This document shows, in pieces, positions 15,820 to 24,804 of a stretch of 41,838 nucleotides of DNA; position 1 is the stretch's first letter, and each line of letters opens with the position of its first letter. The translations under genes and the position numbers were made by a program. The notes under the pieces are model-generated. The model was not told the DNA's origin. It made no database searches and saw nothing but the letters and a program-made list of their open reading frames with translations. Source of the DNA: Arthrobacter sp. Soil763 (GTDB lineage Bacteria > Actinomycetota > Actinomycetes > Actinomycetales > Micrococcaceae); the NCBI RefSeq assembly GCF_001428365.1, contig NZ_LMSH01000005.1, positions 1 through 41,838 of the forward strand, read 5' to 3'.

Positions 15820-16959
15820 TTACGGCACGTGGCGCTCTTCCACGCCGTTGTATTCGCTCAGCGGGCGGATCAGCGAGTTCGCGTCCAGCTGCTCCATGAT
15901 GTGCGCGGTCCAGCCGGTGATCCGGCTGGCCACGAACAGGGGAGTGAAGGTCGGAGTGTCGAAGCCCATCAGGTGGTAGGTGGGTCCGGCCGGGTAGTCG
16001 AGGTTGGGCTTGATGGCCTTCGCCTCGTCCATGGCCGTCTCCAGGCCGTTGTAGAGCCCCAGCAGTTCTGGGCGGCCGTAGTGCGCGATCATTTTGTCCA
16101 GCGCGGCCTTCATGGTCGGGACCCGCGAGTCGCCGTGCTTGTACACGCGGTGGCCGAAGCCCATGACCTTCTTTTTCTTCGCCAGGGCATCTTCCATCCA
16201 GGCCTTCGCCCGGACCGCCGCCTCCTCGAGGGACTCCTCCTGCCGGATGCCGATCTCGTCGAAGGTGTGCATGACGGCCTCGTTGGCGCCGCCGTGCAGC
16301 GGTCCCTTCAGGGCGCCAATAGCGCCGGTCACGGCCGAGTGCAGGTCCGAGAGCGTCGAGGTGATCACCCGGGCGGTAAAAGTGGAGGCGTTGAAGGAGT
16401 GCTCGGCGTACAGGATCATCGAGACGTTGAAGGCCTCCACGACTTCCGGCACCTGCTCTTCGCCGAAGGCCATCCAGAGGAAGTTCGCGGAGTAGCCCAG
16501 GTCATCGCGGGGCTCCACGGCGTCCTGCCCGTGCCGGCGGCGCTGGTCGTAGGCGACCACGGCAGGCATCGCGGCAAAGAGGTCCACGGCCTTGGCCATG
16601 TTCGCCTCGCGCGAGGAGTCCTCGGCCAGCGGGTGCCGGGCCCCCATCACCGAGGCCGCAGTCCGGCAGACGTCCATCGGGTGCGAGGTGAGCGGCAGCG
16701 CATCGATGACCTGCTTGACCACCGGATCCAGTGCGCGGCCGGCGCGCTCGGCGGCGGTGAACTCCGCCAGCTGTTCCTCGGTGGGCAGTTCGCCGTTCCA
16801 CAGCAGGTAGGCCACTTCCTCGAAGCTGCACTTGGCGGCCAGCTCCTGGACGGGGTACCCGCGGTAGAGCAGCGAGTTGGTCTCCGGGTTGACCTTGGAC
16901 ACCGCGGTGTAATCCACCACGACGCCGGCAAGGCCCTTCTTGATCTCGTTTTCAGCCAT
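15820..16959 (-). CDS. prpC: 2-methylcitrate synthase
   Basis: Predicted 379-residue citrate-synthase-family enzyme that condenses propionyl-CoA with oxaloacetate. The catalytic residues are His222 (LHGGANEAV), His270 (GFGHRVYKHGD) and Asp321 (NLDYPAGPTY). The phrase LDYPAGPTYHLMGFDTPTFTP is more like methylcitrate synthases than housekeeping citrate synthases, and the operon with prpB and prpD settles the assignment. The start is the ATG at 16959 with AGGAG a few bases upstream; an in-frame upstream start adds 13 unrelated residues. It lies 60 nt after prpB and ends just before the bidirectional terminator. Confidence 0.94.
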   Translation of the reverse strand: MAENEIKKGLAGVVVDYTAVSKVNPETNSLLYRGYPVQELAAKCSFEEVAYLLWNGELPTEEQLAEFTAAERAGRALDPVVKQVIDALPLTSHPMDVCRTAASVMGARHPLAEDSSREANMAKAVDLFAAMPAVVAYDQRRRHGQDAVEPRDDLGYSANFLWMAFGEEQVPEVVEAFNVSMILYAEHSFNASTFTARVITSTLSDLHSAVTGAIGALKGPLHGGANEAVMHTFDEIGIRQEESLEEAAVRAKAWMEDALAKKKKVMGFGHRVYKHGDSRVPTMKAALDKMIAHYGRPELLGLYNGLETAMDEAKAIKPNLDYPAGPTYHLMGFDTPTFTPLFVASRITGWTAHIMEQLDANSLIRPLSEYNGVEERHVP

Positions 16960-17019
16960 GCTGAACTCCTTTGTTCCTAAAGCCTGTGGACCGGCCAAAG
17001 CCGGCAGTCCGGGGGTGGC

Positions 17020-17922
17020 TCAGATGCCGGGGATCTGGAAATTGAAGACCCCGGTGTCAAAGCGGTTATAGGCCTCGTAGTCGACGAGGTCGTAAAGCCG
17101 CGCACGGGTCAGCATGCTGGGGACCTGTGCCTCCTGGGTGCCGTCGGATTTGATCGATTCCAGAGTACGCTCCGCGGCGCCCATGGCACTACGGAGCAGC
17201 GTCACCGGGTAAATGACCATGTTGACGCCGACGCCGGCCAGCTCGTCCACGGTGAACAGCGCGCTCTTGCCGAACTCGGTCATGTTCGCCAGGATCGGCA
17301 CGTCGACGGCGTCCCGGATCGCCTGGAACTCGGCGAGGTCCTTCATGGCTTCCGGGAAGATCGCGTCCGCACCGGCTTCCACCAGGGCCTTGGCGCGCTG
17401 CTGCGCCGCCTCCAGCCCGTCCGTGGCCCGGATGTCGGTCCGGGCCATGATCAGGAAGTTGGGATCCCGGCGCGCATCCGCCGCGGCGCGGATCCGCTTC
17501 GTGGCCGTCTCCAGGTCCACCACGTTCTTGCCGTCGAGGTGCCCGCACCGCTTCGGATTGAACTGGTCCTCGATGTGGCAGCCGGCGAGGCCTGCGTTCT
17601 CGAGTTCCTGGATCGTGCGGGCCACGTTCATCGGCTCGCCGAAGCCGGTGTCGGCGTCCACGATCGAGGGCAGGTCCGTCATCCGGGCAATCTGTCCGGC
17701 CCGGGTGGCCACCTCGGTGAGCGTGGTCAGCCCGATGTCCGGCAGGCCGAGGTCGTTGGCGAGGACGGCGCCGGAGATGTACACGCCGGCGAAGCCCTTC
17801 TCCTCGATCAGCCGGGCCGAGAGCGGGTTGAATGCGCCCGGGAACTGCGCGATGGTCCCGGAGGACAACAGCTCGCGGAAGCGGATCCGCTTCTGCTCCG
17901 GCGTGGTCTTCGAATACAGCAT
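17020..17922 (-). CDS. prpB: 2-methylisocitrate lyase
   Basis: Predicted 300-residue member of the isocitrate lyase/PEP mutase superfamily, which cleaves 2-methylisocitrate to pyruvate and succinate. The catalytic signature KRCGH is at residues 124-128 with Cys126, and the metal-binding segment IVDADTGFG is at 87-95. The N-terminal RELLSSGTIAQFPGAFNPLSA and the substrate loop IEDQFNPK are typical. The ATG at 17922 shares one base with the prpD stop (TGATG), indicating translational coupling, with GAAGGGA upstream. Length is normal. Confidence 0.95.
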   Translation of the reverse strand: MLYSKTTPEQKRIRFRELLSSGTIAQFPGAFNPLSARLIEEKGFAGVYISGAVLANDLGLPDIGLTTLTEVATRAGQIARMTDLPSIVDADTGFGEPMNVARTIQELENAGLAGCHIEDQFNPKRCGHLDGKNVVDLETATKRIRAAADARRDPNFLIMARTDIRATDGLEAAQQRAKALVEAGADAIFPEAMKDLAEFQAIRDAVDVPILANMTEFGKSALFTVDELAGVGVNMVIYPVTLLRSAMGAAERTLESIKSDGTQEAQVPSMLTRARLYDLVDYEAYNRFDTGVFNFQIPGI

Positions 17923-19442
17923 CAGAAGAGTCCCTTCGGTGCGGCGTTGAGGTCGATCACGCCGTCGGCGGCCTTGATGTTGAGCTGGTCGAGCTCGCCG
18001 GCGGCGAGCTCGGGCAGCCGGGCGGCGGCATCGAGGAAGCGCTCGATCTCTTCCTCGGCCACCAGGCCGGCGGCGAGGGTGCGGAACTTGTTGACGTACT
18101 GCTCGCGGGCGAACGGACGGGCGCCCAGGGGGTGCGCGTCGGCCACGGCGATCTGGTCGGTGATGACGGTGCCGTCCTTGAGCGTGATCTCCACGGAGCC
18201 GCCGAAGGCCTTTTCCGCGATGTCCAGGGAGTGGTACCGGCGGGTCCACTCCGGGTCCTCGACCGTGGTGACCTTGTGCCACAGTTCCACGGTGTCCGGC
18301 CGGGCGGCGCGCTCGGGCGCGTAGGAATCGACGTGGTGCCAGGCGCCGTCCTGCAGCGCGACGGTGAAGATGTACGGGATGGAGTGGTCCAGGGTTTCCC
18401 GGCTCGCGGTGGGGCTGTACTTCTGCGGGTCGTTTGCGCCGGAACCGATCACGTAGTGCGTGTGGTGGCTGGTCTTGATCAGCACGGATTCGACGTTGGC
18501 CGGGTCGGTGACCTCGGGGTGTTCGCCGTTCAGCTTGCGGGCCAGGTCGATCCACGCCTGCGCCTGGTACTCGGCGGAGTGCTCCTTGGTGTACGTGTCC
18601 AGGATGGCGCGCTTGGCTTCGCCGTCCTCCGGCAGCGGCACGGTGTACTCGGCATTGGGGCCGTCCAGCATCCAGGCGATGACGCCGTCTTCGCCTTCGT
18701 AGATCGGCACCGGGGAGGTCTGGCCGCGCATGGCGCGGTCGGCGGATTCGACGGCCATCTTGCCGGCGAAGGCGGGGGCGTGGGCCTTCCAGGTGGAGAT
18801 TTCGCCCTTGCGGGACTGGCGGGTGGCGGTGGTGGTGTGCAGTGCCTGGCCCACGGACTGGAAGATGGTCTCGACGTCGAGGCCCAGCAGGGTGCCGATG
18901 CCGGCGGCGGCGGACGGGCCCAGGTGGGCGACGTGGTCGATCTTGTGTTTGTGCAGGCAGATGGCCTTGACCAGGTTGACCTGGATCTCGTAGCCGGTGG
19001 CGATGCCGCGGATCAGGTCCTTGCCGCTGGAGCCGACGTGCTGGGCGACCGCGAGGATCGGCGGGATGTTATCGCCCGGGTGGGAGTAGTCCGCGGCCAG
19101 GAACGTGTCGTGGTAGTCCAGTTCGCGGACCGCGACGCCGTTGGCCCAGGCCGCCCACTCGGGTGCGACCCGTTCCTCGATGCCGAAGACCTTGGAGCCC
19201 TTGCCGCCGGTGCTGGGGCCGTGGGTGAGAGCCTGGGCGCGGGCGGCGACGATCGGCGCGCGGTTCAGCGAGGCGATGGCGACCGAGGCGTTGTCGATGA
19301 CCCGGTTGATCACCATGTCGGTGACCTCGGCAGAGACCTCGACGGGGTCTGCGGCGACCTTGGCGATCTTGTAGGCGAGCTGGTCCTCACGGGCCAGGTT
19401 TTCCTCGCTCTTGTAGACGCGGACGTGGTGTTCCTTAACCAT
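17922..19442 (-). CDS. prpD: 2-methylcitrate dehydratase (MmgE/PrpD family)
   Basis: Predicted 506-residue dehydratase that converts 2-methylcitrate to 2-methyl-cis-aconitate. Family landmarks include the N-terminal helical domain, [29 protein letters not shown] and the [17 protein letters not shown] region, followed by the small lid domain ([15 protein letters not shown] to [10 protein letters not shown]). The ATG at 19442 has AAGGAG a few bases upstream and overlaps the regulator stop by 8 nt, so the regulator and prp genes form one operon. Length is close to the family norm of about 480-505. Confidence 0.95.
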   Translation of the reverse strand: MVKEHHVRVYKSEENLAREDQLAYKIAKVAADPVEVSAEVTDMVINRVIDNASVAIASLNRAPIVAARAQALTHGPSTGGKGSKVFGIEERVAPEWAAWANGVAVRELDYHDTFLAADYSHPGDNIPPILAVAQHVGSSGKDLIRGIATGYEIQVNLVKAICLHKHKIDHVAHLGPSAAAGIGTLLGLDVETIFQSVGQALHTTTATRQSRKGEISTWKAHAPAFAGKMAVESADRAMRGQTSPVPIYEGEDGVIAWMLDGPNAEYTVPLPEDGEAKRAILDTYTKEHSAEYQAQAWIDLARKLNGEHPEVTDPANVESVLIKTSHHTHYVIGSGANDPQKYSPTASRETLDHSIPYIFTVALQDGAWHHVDSYAPERAARPDTVELWHKVTTVEDPEWTRRYHSLDIAEKAFGGSVEITLKDGTVITDQIAVADAHPLGARPFAREQYVNKFRTLAAGLVAEEEIERFLDAAARLPELAAGELDQLNIKAADGVIDLNAAPKGLF

Positions 19443-20091
19443 GGTGCTCCTTCTGGTGCGGTACGTGGGTGGCTTTGACGTGGGAAAGACTGCGGTGCAG
19501 GTGCACGGTGGTGGCGGCCTCGGCGAGCCGCGGCTTGCCGGCGGCGATCGCTTCGGCGATGGCGGCGTGTTCGGCGGCCGCTGCGGTGAGGCGTTCGGCG
19601 TCGTCCGCGGCGAGCCTGCGCACCCGGACCAGGTGCACCCGCAGGCTGCGCATGGCCTGGGCCAGGTAGGCGTTTGATATCGCGGCGTCGATGGCGGCGT
19701 CCAGCCGGCCCACCAGGTCGTAGTAGGCCTGCAGCGCCGGTTCGGCGCCGCCGATCAGCTCGGGCGCGTGCAGCAGCTCGCGCCGCAGCTGCTCGAAGGT
19801 CGCGGCGTCGCCGCGCTCGGCCGCCAGCGCGGCGGCCCTGCCCTCCAGGGTTTCGCGCAGTTCGAAGAGCTCATCGATGTCCTCGAGTGAAATGTCGGTC
19901 ACGACGACGCCGCGGCCGCCCGCCGCCGTCAGGCCTTCGGCCGACAGCCGGCCCAGCGCCTCGCGCAGCGGGGTCCGGGAGATGCCGAGGCGCTCGGACT
20001 GTTCGACCTCGGTCAGGACGGTGCCGGGGGCCAGGCGCCATTCGATGATGTCGTCGCGCAGGGCCGCGTAGGCCTTGTCACTGGCGCGCAT
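19435..20091 (-). CDS. GntR/FadR-family regulator of the methylcitrate genes
   Basis: Predicted 218-residue regulator. Residues 1-70 form the winged helix-turn-helix ([22 protein letters not shown], then [20 protein letters not shown]). Residues 80-210 are an all-helical FCD effector domain ([21 protein letters not shown]). The ATG at 20091 is backed by AAGGAG 7 nt upstream; a longer frame start at 20163 has no support and would cover an operator. First gene of the gntR-prpDBC operon. Two TGTATACA palindromes in the gap to prpE are the likely operators, which suggests autoregulation and shared control of prpE. The ligand may be propionyl-CoA or a methylcitrate-cycle intermediate. Confidence 0.9.
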   Translation of the reverse strand: MRASDKAYAALRDDIIEWRLAPGTVLTEVEQSERLGISRTPLREALGRLSAEGLTAAGGRGVVVTDISLEDIDELFELRETLEGRAAALAAERGDAATFEQLRRELLHAPELIGGAEPALQAYYDLVGRLDAAIDAAISNAYLAQAMRSLRVHLVRVRRLAADDAERLTAAAAEHAAIAEAIAAGKPRLAEAATTVHLHRSLSHVKATHVPHQKEHHG

Positions 20092-20122
20092 GCCGGTCTC
20101 CTTCCTTGGTCGACTTCCTTCA

Positions 20123-20132
20123 GTGTATACAC
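20123..20132. promoter_or_regulatory. Candidate GntR operator 1 (GTGTATACAC)
   Basis: A perfect 10-bp palindrome 32 bp upstream of the regulator start. It overlaps a possible minus-strand -10 (TACACT, 20127-20122), so a bound regulator would block the gntR-prpDBC promoter. The TGTATACA core is shared with operator 2 and resembles the GT..AC half-sites of FadR-type regulators. Confidence 0.65.
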
Positions 20133-20186
20133 AAATCCCCGCAAGTCGAGGTGTGGGCGACATTTGCTGGATGAAAACCCTAAGTC

Positions 20187-20194
20187 TGTATACA
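20187..20194. promoter_or_regulatory. Candidate GntR operator 2 (TGTATACA)
   Basis: An 8-bp palindrome identical to the core of operator 1, with centres 63 bp apart (about six helical turns). It lies just upstream of the putative prpE -35. The shared core in the divergent gap supports joint control of prpE and gntR-prpDBC. Confidence 0.6.
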
Positions 20195-20200
20195 TAGCTC

Positions 20201-20230
20201 TTGTGGTGGGGTCCTCCCCGGCGCTACCAT
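20201..20230 (+). promoter_or_regulatory. Candidate prpE promoter
   Basis: TTGTGG (20201-20206) and TACCAT (20225-20230) are spaced by 18 bp, placing the transcript start near 20237 and a leader of about 29 nt. Both boxes are partial matches. Operator 2 ends 6 bp before the -35. Confidence 0.4.
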
Positions 20231-20265
20231 GAGCTGCATCACAACGCCGTGGACGGGATGGTTTG

Positions 20266-22161
20266 ATGCTCACCAACAGCTACCGGGACAGCTACCAGCG
20301 AAGCGTGGAGCAGCCTGAGGACTTCTGGCGTGAGGCCGCCGCGAAGATCGCCTGGAGCACGCCGCCGGGCCGTGCCCTCGACGCCAGCCGCGCCCCGCTG
20401 TATGGGTGGTTTCCCGACGGGGTCCTCAACACCTGCTACAACGCCCTGGACCGGCACGTCGCGGAAGGCCGCGGCGACCAGACCGCTCTGATCTACGACT
20501 CCGCCATGCTCGGGACCAAACAGCGCTACAGCTACGCCGAACTCACCGACCTCGTGGCCCGCTTTGCCGGCGTGCTCCGCAGCCACGGCGTGGGCAAGGG
20601 GGACCGGGTGGTGATCTACATGCCCATGATCCCCGAGGCAGCGATCGCCATGCTGGCCACGGCCCGGCTTGGGGCCATCCACTCGGTCGTCTTCGGCGGC
20701 TTCGCTCCCAAGGAACTCGCCGCCCGGATCCGGGACGCCGCCCCCGCCGCGGTGGTGACGGCCTCCGGCGGCATCGAGCCCAGCCGCCGGATCGAATACC
20801 TTCCCGCGGTCGCCGAGGCCCTCGACCTGGCCGGCGCACCGCACATCCCGGTGCTGGTCAAGGCGCGCGAAGGATTTACCGCCTCCGCCGCGGACCACGA
20901 CGGCTGGCTCGACTGGGACACGGAGCTGGCCTCGACCGAGCCGGTCGCACCGGTGGACGTCAACGCCACCGACCCCCTCTACATCCTCTACACCTCGGGC
21001 ACCACCGGGACGCCCAAGGGCGTGGTGCGGGACAACGGCGGCCACGCCGTCGCCCTGCGCTGGACGCTGGACAACATCTACGACGTCCGTCCCGGCGACG
21101 TGATGTGGACCGCCTCGGACGTCGGCTGGGTGGTGGGGCACTCCTACATCGTCTACGGGCCGCTGCTGGCCGGCGCCACCACCGTGCTCTATGAGGGCAA
21201 ACCGGTCGGAACCCCCGACGCCGGCGCGTTCTGGCGCGTCATCGAAGAGCACAAGGTCAACGTGCTGTTCACCGCCCCGACGGCGCTGCGGGCCATCCGC
21301 AAAGCCGACCCCGAGGCGAAACTGCTCGAGAAATACGACATCTCCAGCCTGCGCACCCTCTTCGCGGCCGGGGAGCGGCTCGACACCGACACCTTCCACT
21401 GGGCCTCGCGGATCCTCGGCGTCCCGGTGGTCGACCACTGGTGGCAGACCGAGACCGGCTGGGCCATTTGCGCCAACCCGCGCGGCCTGGAGCAGCTGCC
21501 GATCAAGGCCGGCTCGCCGAGCGTGCCGATGCCCGGGTTCAAGCTCCGGATCCTCGACGGCGCAGGCGACGAGGTCGAGGCCGGCACCGAAGGCAACATC
21601 GTCCTGGACCTGCCGCTGCCCCCCGGCACCCTGGCCACGCTGTGGCGCAACGACGACCGGTACATCTCCTCCTACCTGCAGGCCTTCGAGGGCTGCTACG
21701 CCACCGGCGACTCCGGCTACCGGGACGAGGACGGCTACCTCTTCGTCATGGGCCGCACCGACGACATCATCAACGTCGCCGGCCACCGGCTCTCCACCGG
21801 CGCCATGGAACAGGTGATCGGCCAGCACCCGGCGGTCGCCGAATGCGCGGTGATCGGCCTCGCGGACCCGCTCAAGGGCCAACGCCCCAGCGGCTACGTC
21901 GTCCTGAAATCCGGCGTCGACGTCCCGGAGGACGTCCTGGTCAAGGACCTGGTCGCCCTGGTCCGGCGCGACATCGGCGCCGTGGCGGACTTCAAACACG
22001 TCACCGTCGTGGAGGCGCTGCCCAAGACCCGCTCCGGGAAGATCCTGCGCAAGACCATGCGGCAGATCGCCGACGGCGACGACTATGTGGTGCCCTCGAC
22101 GATCGAGGACGCCGGGGTCATCGACCAGCTGGTGGGCGTCCTCCGCCCGGGACCGTCCTGA
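20266..22161 (+). CDS. prpE: Propionyl-CoA synthetase (acyl-CoA synthetase, ACS-like)
   Basis: Predicted 631-residue adenylate-forming ligase. The ATP-binding signature YILYTSGTTGTPKGV starts near residue 239. A QTETGW motif lies mid-protein, and the C-terminal A10 motif PKTRSGK ends in Lys592, the lysine acetylated in this family. The overall sequence (SVVFGGFAPKELAARIRDA, VVDHWWQTETGWAI) resembles PrpE more than Acs, and the divergent prp operon supports propionate as substrate; acetate use is possible. It starts at the ATG 20266 (a TTG at 20263 is also in frame); the ribosome-binding site is weak. Its stop codon sits inside the first unit of a 20-bp tandem repeat. Confidence 0.9.
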   Translation: MLTNSYRDSYQRSVEQPEDFWREAAAKIAWSTPPGRALDASRAPLYGWFPDGVLNTCYNALDRHVAEGRGDQTALIYDSAMLGTKQRYSYAELTDLVARFAGVLRSHGVGKGDRVVIYMPMIPEAAIAMLATARLGAIHSVVFGGFAPKELAARIRDAAPAAVVTASGGIEPSRRIEYLPAVAEALDLAGAPHIPVLVKAREGFTASAADHDGWLDWDTELASTEPVAPVDVNATDPLYILYTSGTTGTPKGVVRDNGGHAVALRWTLDNIYDVRPGDVMWTASDVGWVVGHSYIVYGPLLAGATTVLYEGKPVGTPDAGAFWRVIEEHKVNVLFTAPTALRAIRKADPEAKLLEKYDISSLRTLFAAGERLDTDTFHWASRILGVPVVDHWWQTETGWAICANPRGLEQLPIKAGSPSVPMPGFKLRILDGAGDEVEAGTEGNIVLDLPLPPGTLATLWRNDDRYISSYLQAFEGCYATGDSGYRDEDGYLFVMGRTDDIINVAGHRLSTGAMEQVIGQHPAVAECAVIGLADPLKGQRPSGYVVLKSGVDVPEDVLVKDLVALVRRDIGAVADFKHVTVVEALPKTRSGKILRKTMRQIADGDDYVVPSTIEDAGVIDQLVGVLRPGPS

Positions 22162-22207
22162 CCTGCCCGGGACCGTCCTGACCCGCGCGGGACCGTCCTG
22201 ACCCGCG
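22148..22207 (+). repeat. 20-bp tandem repeat, three copies, spanning the prpE stop
   Basis: Units at 22148-22167, 22168-22187 and 22188-22207 share CGGGACCGTCCTGACC. Units 2 and 3 are identical and unit 1 differs at two positions in its last four bases. The prpE TGA stop is in unit 1. The unit length is not a multiple of three, so copy-number change affects only the 3' untranslated region. No clear terminator is seen between prpE and the convergent regulator gene. Confidence 0.9.
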
Positions 22208-22265
22208 CCGAAGTGCCACCTCGACCGGGCCGCGCCGCGGGGGAGTGGCCGGGCCATGTGTACAG

Positions 22266-22985
22266 CTAGGAACCGGGCCGGCTCCAGCGGTACTCGTTCT
22301 CCGGCCGGCCCGGAGCGCCGTAGCGGGCGGTCCGGGTGACGGTGCCGGCGTCGGCCAGGTACTCAAGGTAGCGGCGGGCCGTCACGCGGGACATGCCGAG
22401 CGCCTCCATCACCTCGCTGGCCGAGACCGCCCCGGACTGCTGCCGCATGAACTCCTGCACGGAGTCGAGGGTGGAACCGGACAGGCCCTTGGGCAGCGGC
22501 AGCTCCGAGGGCGCCCGCAGGCTGGCGAACGCCTGGTCGACGTCGCTCTGGGACGCCCCGGCCCCGGTCCCGCCCGGGCCGGTGGAGGCCAGCTGTTCCC
22601 GGAACTGGCGGTAGCTGCCGAGCTTGTCCGCGAATGTGGCATAGGTAAAGGGCTTGATCAGGTACTGCACGACGCCGGTCGCGACGGCGCTGCGGACGAT
22701 GGCCAGCTCCCGCACCGCCGTGATCGCGATGATGTCGGCAAACAGCCCCGAGGCCCGCATCCGGCGGGCAATGTCCAGGCCGTGCAGGTCCGGCAGGTTC
22801 ATATCCAGCAGGACCAGTTCCACCGGCTGCCCCGCGGCGGAGAGCTCGCTCATCAGGCGCAGGGCGGACTGCCCGTCCGGCGCGGACCCGGCCACGGTGA
22901 AACCGTCCAGCCGGCCGACATAGGCGGCGTGCGCCGCCGCGGCGATCGGTTCGTCCTCCACGACGAGTACGCGGATGTCGCTCAT
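22266..22985 (-). CDS. CitB/DcuR-type response regulator
   Basis: Predicted 239-residue response regulator. The receiver domain (1-125) has the acidic pair Glu10-Asp11, phospho-acceptor Asp61 (LVLLDMNLPD), Thr89 and Lys111 (LIKPF). The C-terminal part (about 150-235) is a helix-turn-helix of the CitB/DpiA group (SASEVMEALGMSRVTARRYLEYL). The ATG at 22985 overlaps the kinase stop by 4 nt, so the pair is translated together. The nearest divergent target is dctA, and GTGATGCG half-sites between citA and dctA are likely binding sites. It probably senses citrate or C4-dicarboxylates through its kinase. Confidence 0.92.
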   Translation of the reverse strand: MSDIRVLVVEDEPIAAAAHAAYVGRLDGFTVAGSAPDGQSALRLMSELSAAGQPVELVLLDMNLPDLHGLDIARRMRASGLFADIIAITAVRELAIVRSAVATGVVQYLIKPFTYATFADKLGSYRQFREQLASTGPGGTGAGASQSDVDQAFASLRAPSELPLPKGLSGSTLDSVQEFMRQQSGAVSASEVMEALGMSRVTARRYLEYLADAGTVTRTARYGAPGRPENEYRWSRPGS

Positions 22986-24670
22986 TGCTTTTCCTCTGCT
23001 GTCCCGGCCGCCGGCAATGTGACACGGAACAGCGCCCCGGCCGGGCTGGTGATGCTCATGCTACCGCCCAGGCGCCGAACGGCCTGGCGGACCAGGGCCA
23101 GGCCCAGCCCGCGGCCGAACGGCCCCGGCGCCTTGGTGCTGAAGCCGTGCCGGAACACGTCCTCGACCGCATCCGGGTCGATGCCCGGCCCGCTGTCCTC
23201 CACGGTGATTTCCAGGCCGCCGTCGCGGGCGGCCACGGACAGCTCCACCAGCCGCGGGGGAGGGGCGTCCGCGGCGGCGTCGATCGCGTTGTCCAGCAGG
23301 TTGCCGAGGATGGCCACGAGGTCCTGGACGGCCGGCCCGGTGACCGCCGTCGCGCCCTCCGTGGTGAGGAGGAGTTCGACGCCGCGTTCGTGTGCTTCCG
23401 CGGCCTTGCCCATGATCAGGGCGGCGAGTACCGGCTCGTCGATGGAGCCGACCAGGTCATCGGTCAGCCGCTGGCTCAGTTCCAGGTCCCGGGTGGCGAA
23501 GTCCAGGGCCTCGCCGCCGCGGCCCAGTTCCAGCAGTGACACAATCGTGTGCAGCCGGTTGGCGTGTTCATGGGTCTGGGCGCGGAGGGCATCCGAAAGG
23601 GTTCGCATCGTTTCCAGCTCGCTGCCGAGCGACTCGATTTCGGTGCGGTCCCGGATCGTGGCGACGGTCCCGAACACCTGGTTGCCGGACACCGGCCGCT
23701 GGCGCGCCGCGGAACGCGGACCCACCGCCGGTCCCTGGTTCACGACCAGCACCCGGTCGCCGGTCAGGTGGATCTCGTCGCTGGCGCTCCGGCCGGATTC
23801 GAAAAGCTCCTTGAGGCTCGGCGCCAGCGGCAGCTCCGCCAGCGAGGGCGCCTCCGGCGCGCGGCCCGGGGCACGGCCCTCGGCGCGGCCTGGGGCGCGG
23901 CCTGAGGCGCCGCCGTCGATGGCCCGCGGCGGGATGCCCAGCAGCGCGGCCGCCTGGTCGTTGTACATCACCACCTTGCCCCGGGGGTCGACGAGGATCA
24001 CGCCCTCGCGCACCGAGTGGAGCACCGACTCGTAGTAGGCGAACAGCTGCGCCAGCTGCTCCGGGCCCCAGCCGCGCGTGACGTTCCGCAGGTACCGGCC
24101 CAGCAACCAGGAAGCCACCGAGCCGCCCGCCAGCAGCGCGGCGGCAATGGCGACCAGGGCGGGAAGCCGGCCGGAGAACGCCACATCCACCGTCCCCACG
24201 GTCACGCCCGCCGCCACGAGGGCCTTGACCTTGCCGTCCGCGTCCTTGACCGGGGCGATCGTGCGCACCGACGGCCCCAGGGTCCCGGCCATGATCTCGG
24301 TGAAGACCTCCCCGCGCAGCGCAGCGTCGATGGAGCCGATGTACGGCTTGCCCAGCTCCTCGTCGCGCGGATGCGTCCACCGAATCCGGTCCGGCGCCAT
24401 GATGGTGATGAAATCGGCGCGGGCGTCCCGCATCACCTTGAGGGCATAGGGCTGCAGCGCCGCCGAAGGATCCGCGGCGCTCGCCGCCTGCAGCACCAGC
24501 GGGTTGTCCGCGACGGCGGTGGCCACACCGGCCATCCGGCGGCCCGCCTCCTCGTACGCGTGGTCCCGGGCATCCACGAACGTCGCCGTGCCGACCAGCG
24601 CCGTCAGCGACAGCATGAACAGCAGGTGGGCCACGAACAGGCGGCGGGCAATGCTCCAGTGGTGGATCAA
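22982..24670 (-). CDS. CitA/DcuS-type sensor histidine kinase
   Basis: Predicted 562-residue membrane kinase. One helix lies near 11-31, followed by an extracytoplasmic PAS sensor (about 32-168) with the carboxylate-sensor phrase IMAPDRIRWTHPRDEELGKP, a second helix (169-191) and a cytoplasmic PAS. The DHp region SDALRAQTHEHANRLHTI has the phospho-acceptor His at about 367. The HATPase domain contains NLLDNAIDAA, DSGPGID and GRGLGLALV. A low-complexity RAPGRA-type insert (about 257-273) sits in the cytoplasmic PAS linker. The start is uncertain: TTG 24670 has GGAGG at good spacing, while GTG 24676 is adjacent to it and TTG 24700 is farther up. It likely controls the divergent dctA. Confidence 0.9.
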   Translation of the reverse strand: MIHHWSIARRLFVAHLLFMLSLTALVGTATFVDARDHAYEEAGRRMAGVATAVADNPLVLQAASAADPSAALQPYALKVMRDARADFITIMAPDRIRWTHPRDEELGKPYIGSIDAALRGEVFTEIMAGTLGPSVRTIAPVKDADGKVKALVAAGVTVGTVDVAFSGRLPALVAIAAALLAGGSVASWLLGRYLRNVTRGWGPEQLAQLFAYYESVLHSVREGVILVDPRGKVVMYNDQAAALLGIPPRAIDGGASGRAPGRAEGRAPGRAPEAPSLAELPLAPSLKELFESGRSASDEIHLTGDRVLVVNQGPAVGPRSAARQRPVSGNQVFGTVATIRDRTEIESLGSELETMRTLSDALRAQTHEHANRLHTIVSLLELGRGGEALDFATRDLELSQRLTDDLVGSIDEPVLAALIMGKAAEAHERGVELLLTTEGATAVTGPAVQDLVAILGNLLDNAIDAAADAPPPRLVELSVAARDGGLEITVEDSGPGIDPDAVEDVFRHGFSTKAPGPFGRGLGLALVRQAVRRLGGSMSITSPAGALFRVTLPAAGTAEEKQ

Positions 24671-24700
24671 CTGCACCCTCCATGACCAATATGAACGCAA

Positions 24701-24780
24701 CGGTGATGCGCGTCACTGAATCCCCAATGATGGAGGAACACGCAGAACGGACGTGATGCGCGCCCCAGTCCGCATCACCG
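24701..24780. promoter_or_regulatory. GTGATGCG half-site cluster between citA and dctA
   Basis: CGGTGATGCG (24701-24710) is repeated as a perfect inverted copy CGCATCACCG (24771-24780). A third direct copy, GTGATGCGCG, occurs at 24753-24762, 50 bp after the first. The first copy also sits in an imperfect palindrome GTGATGCGCGTCAC (24703-24716). This array fills the divergent gap and is the natural candidate binding site for the CitB-type regulator. Confidence 0.6.
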
Positions 24781-24804
24781 TCCAGCCTATCCAAGGAGAA
24801 CACC

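Noticed and set aside
17832..19478. Long plus-strand frame opposite prpD
   Set aside because: High GC leaves opposite strands open. The minus-strand prpD/prpB frames carry all family motifs, whereas the plus frame has none.
20239..22257. 672-codon minus-strand frame opposite prpE
   Set aside because: Same cause: a GC-rich shadow of a clear acyl-CoA synthetase gene.
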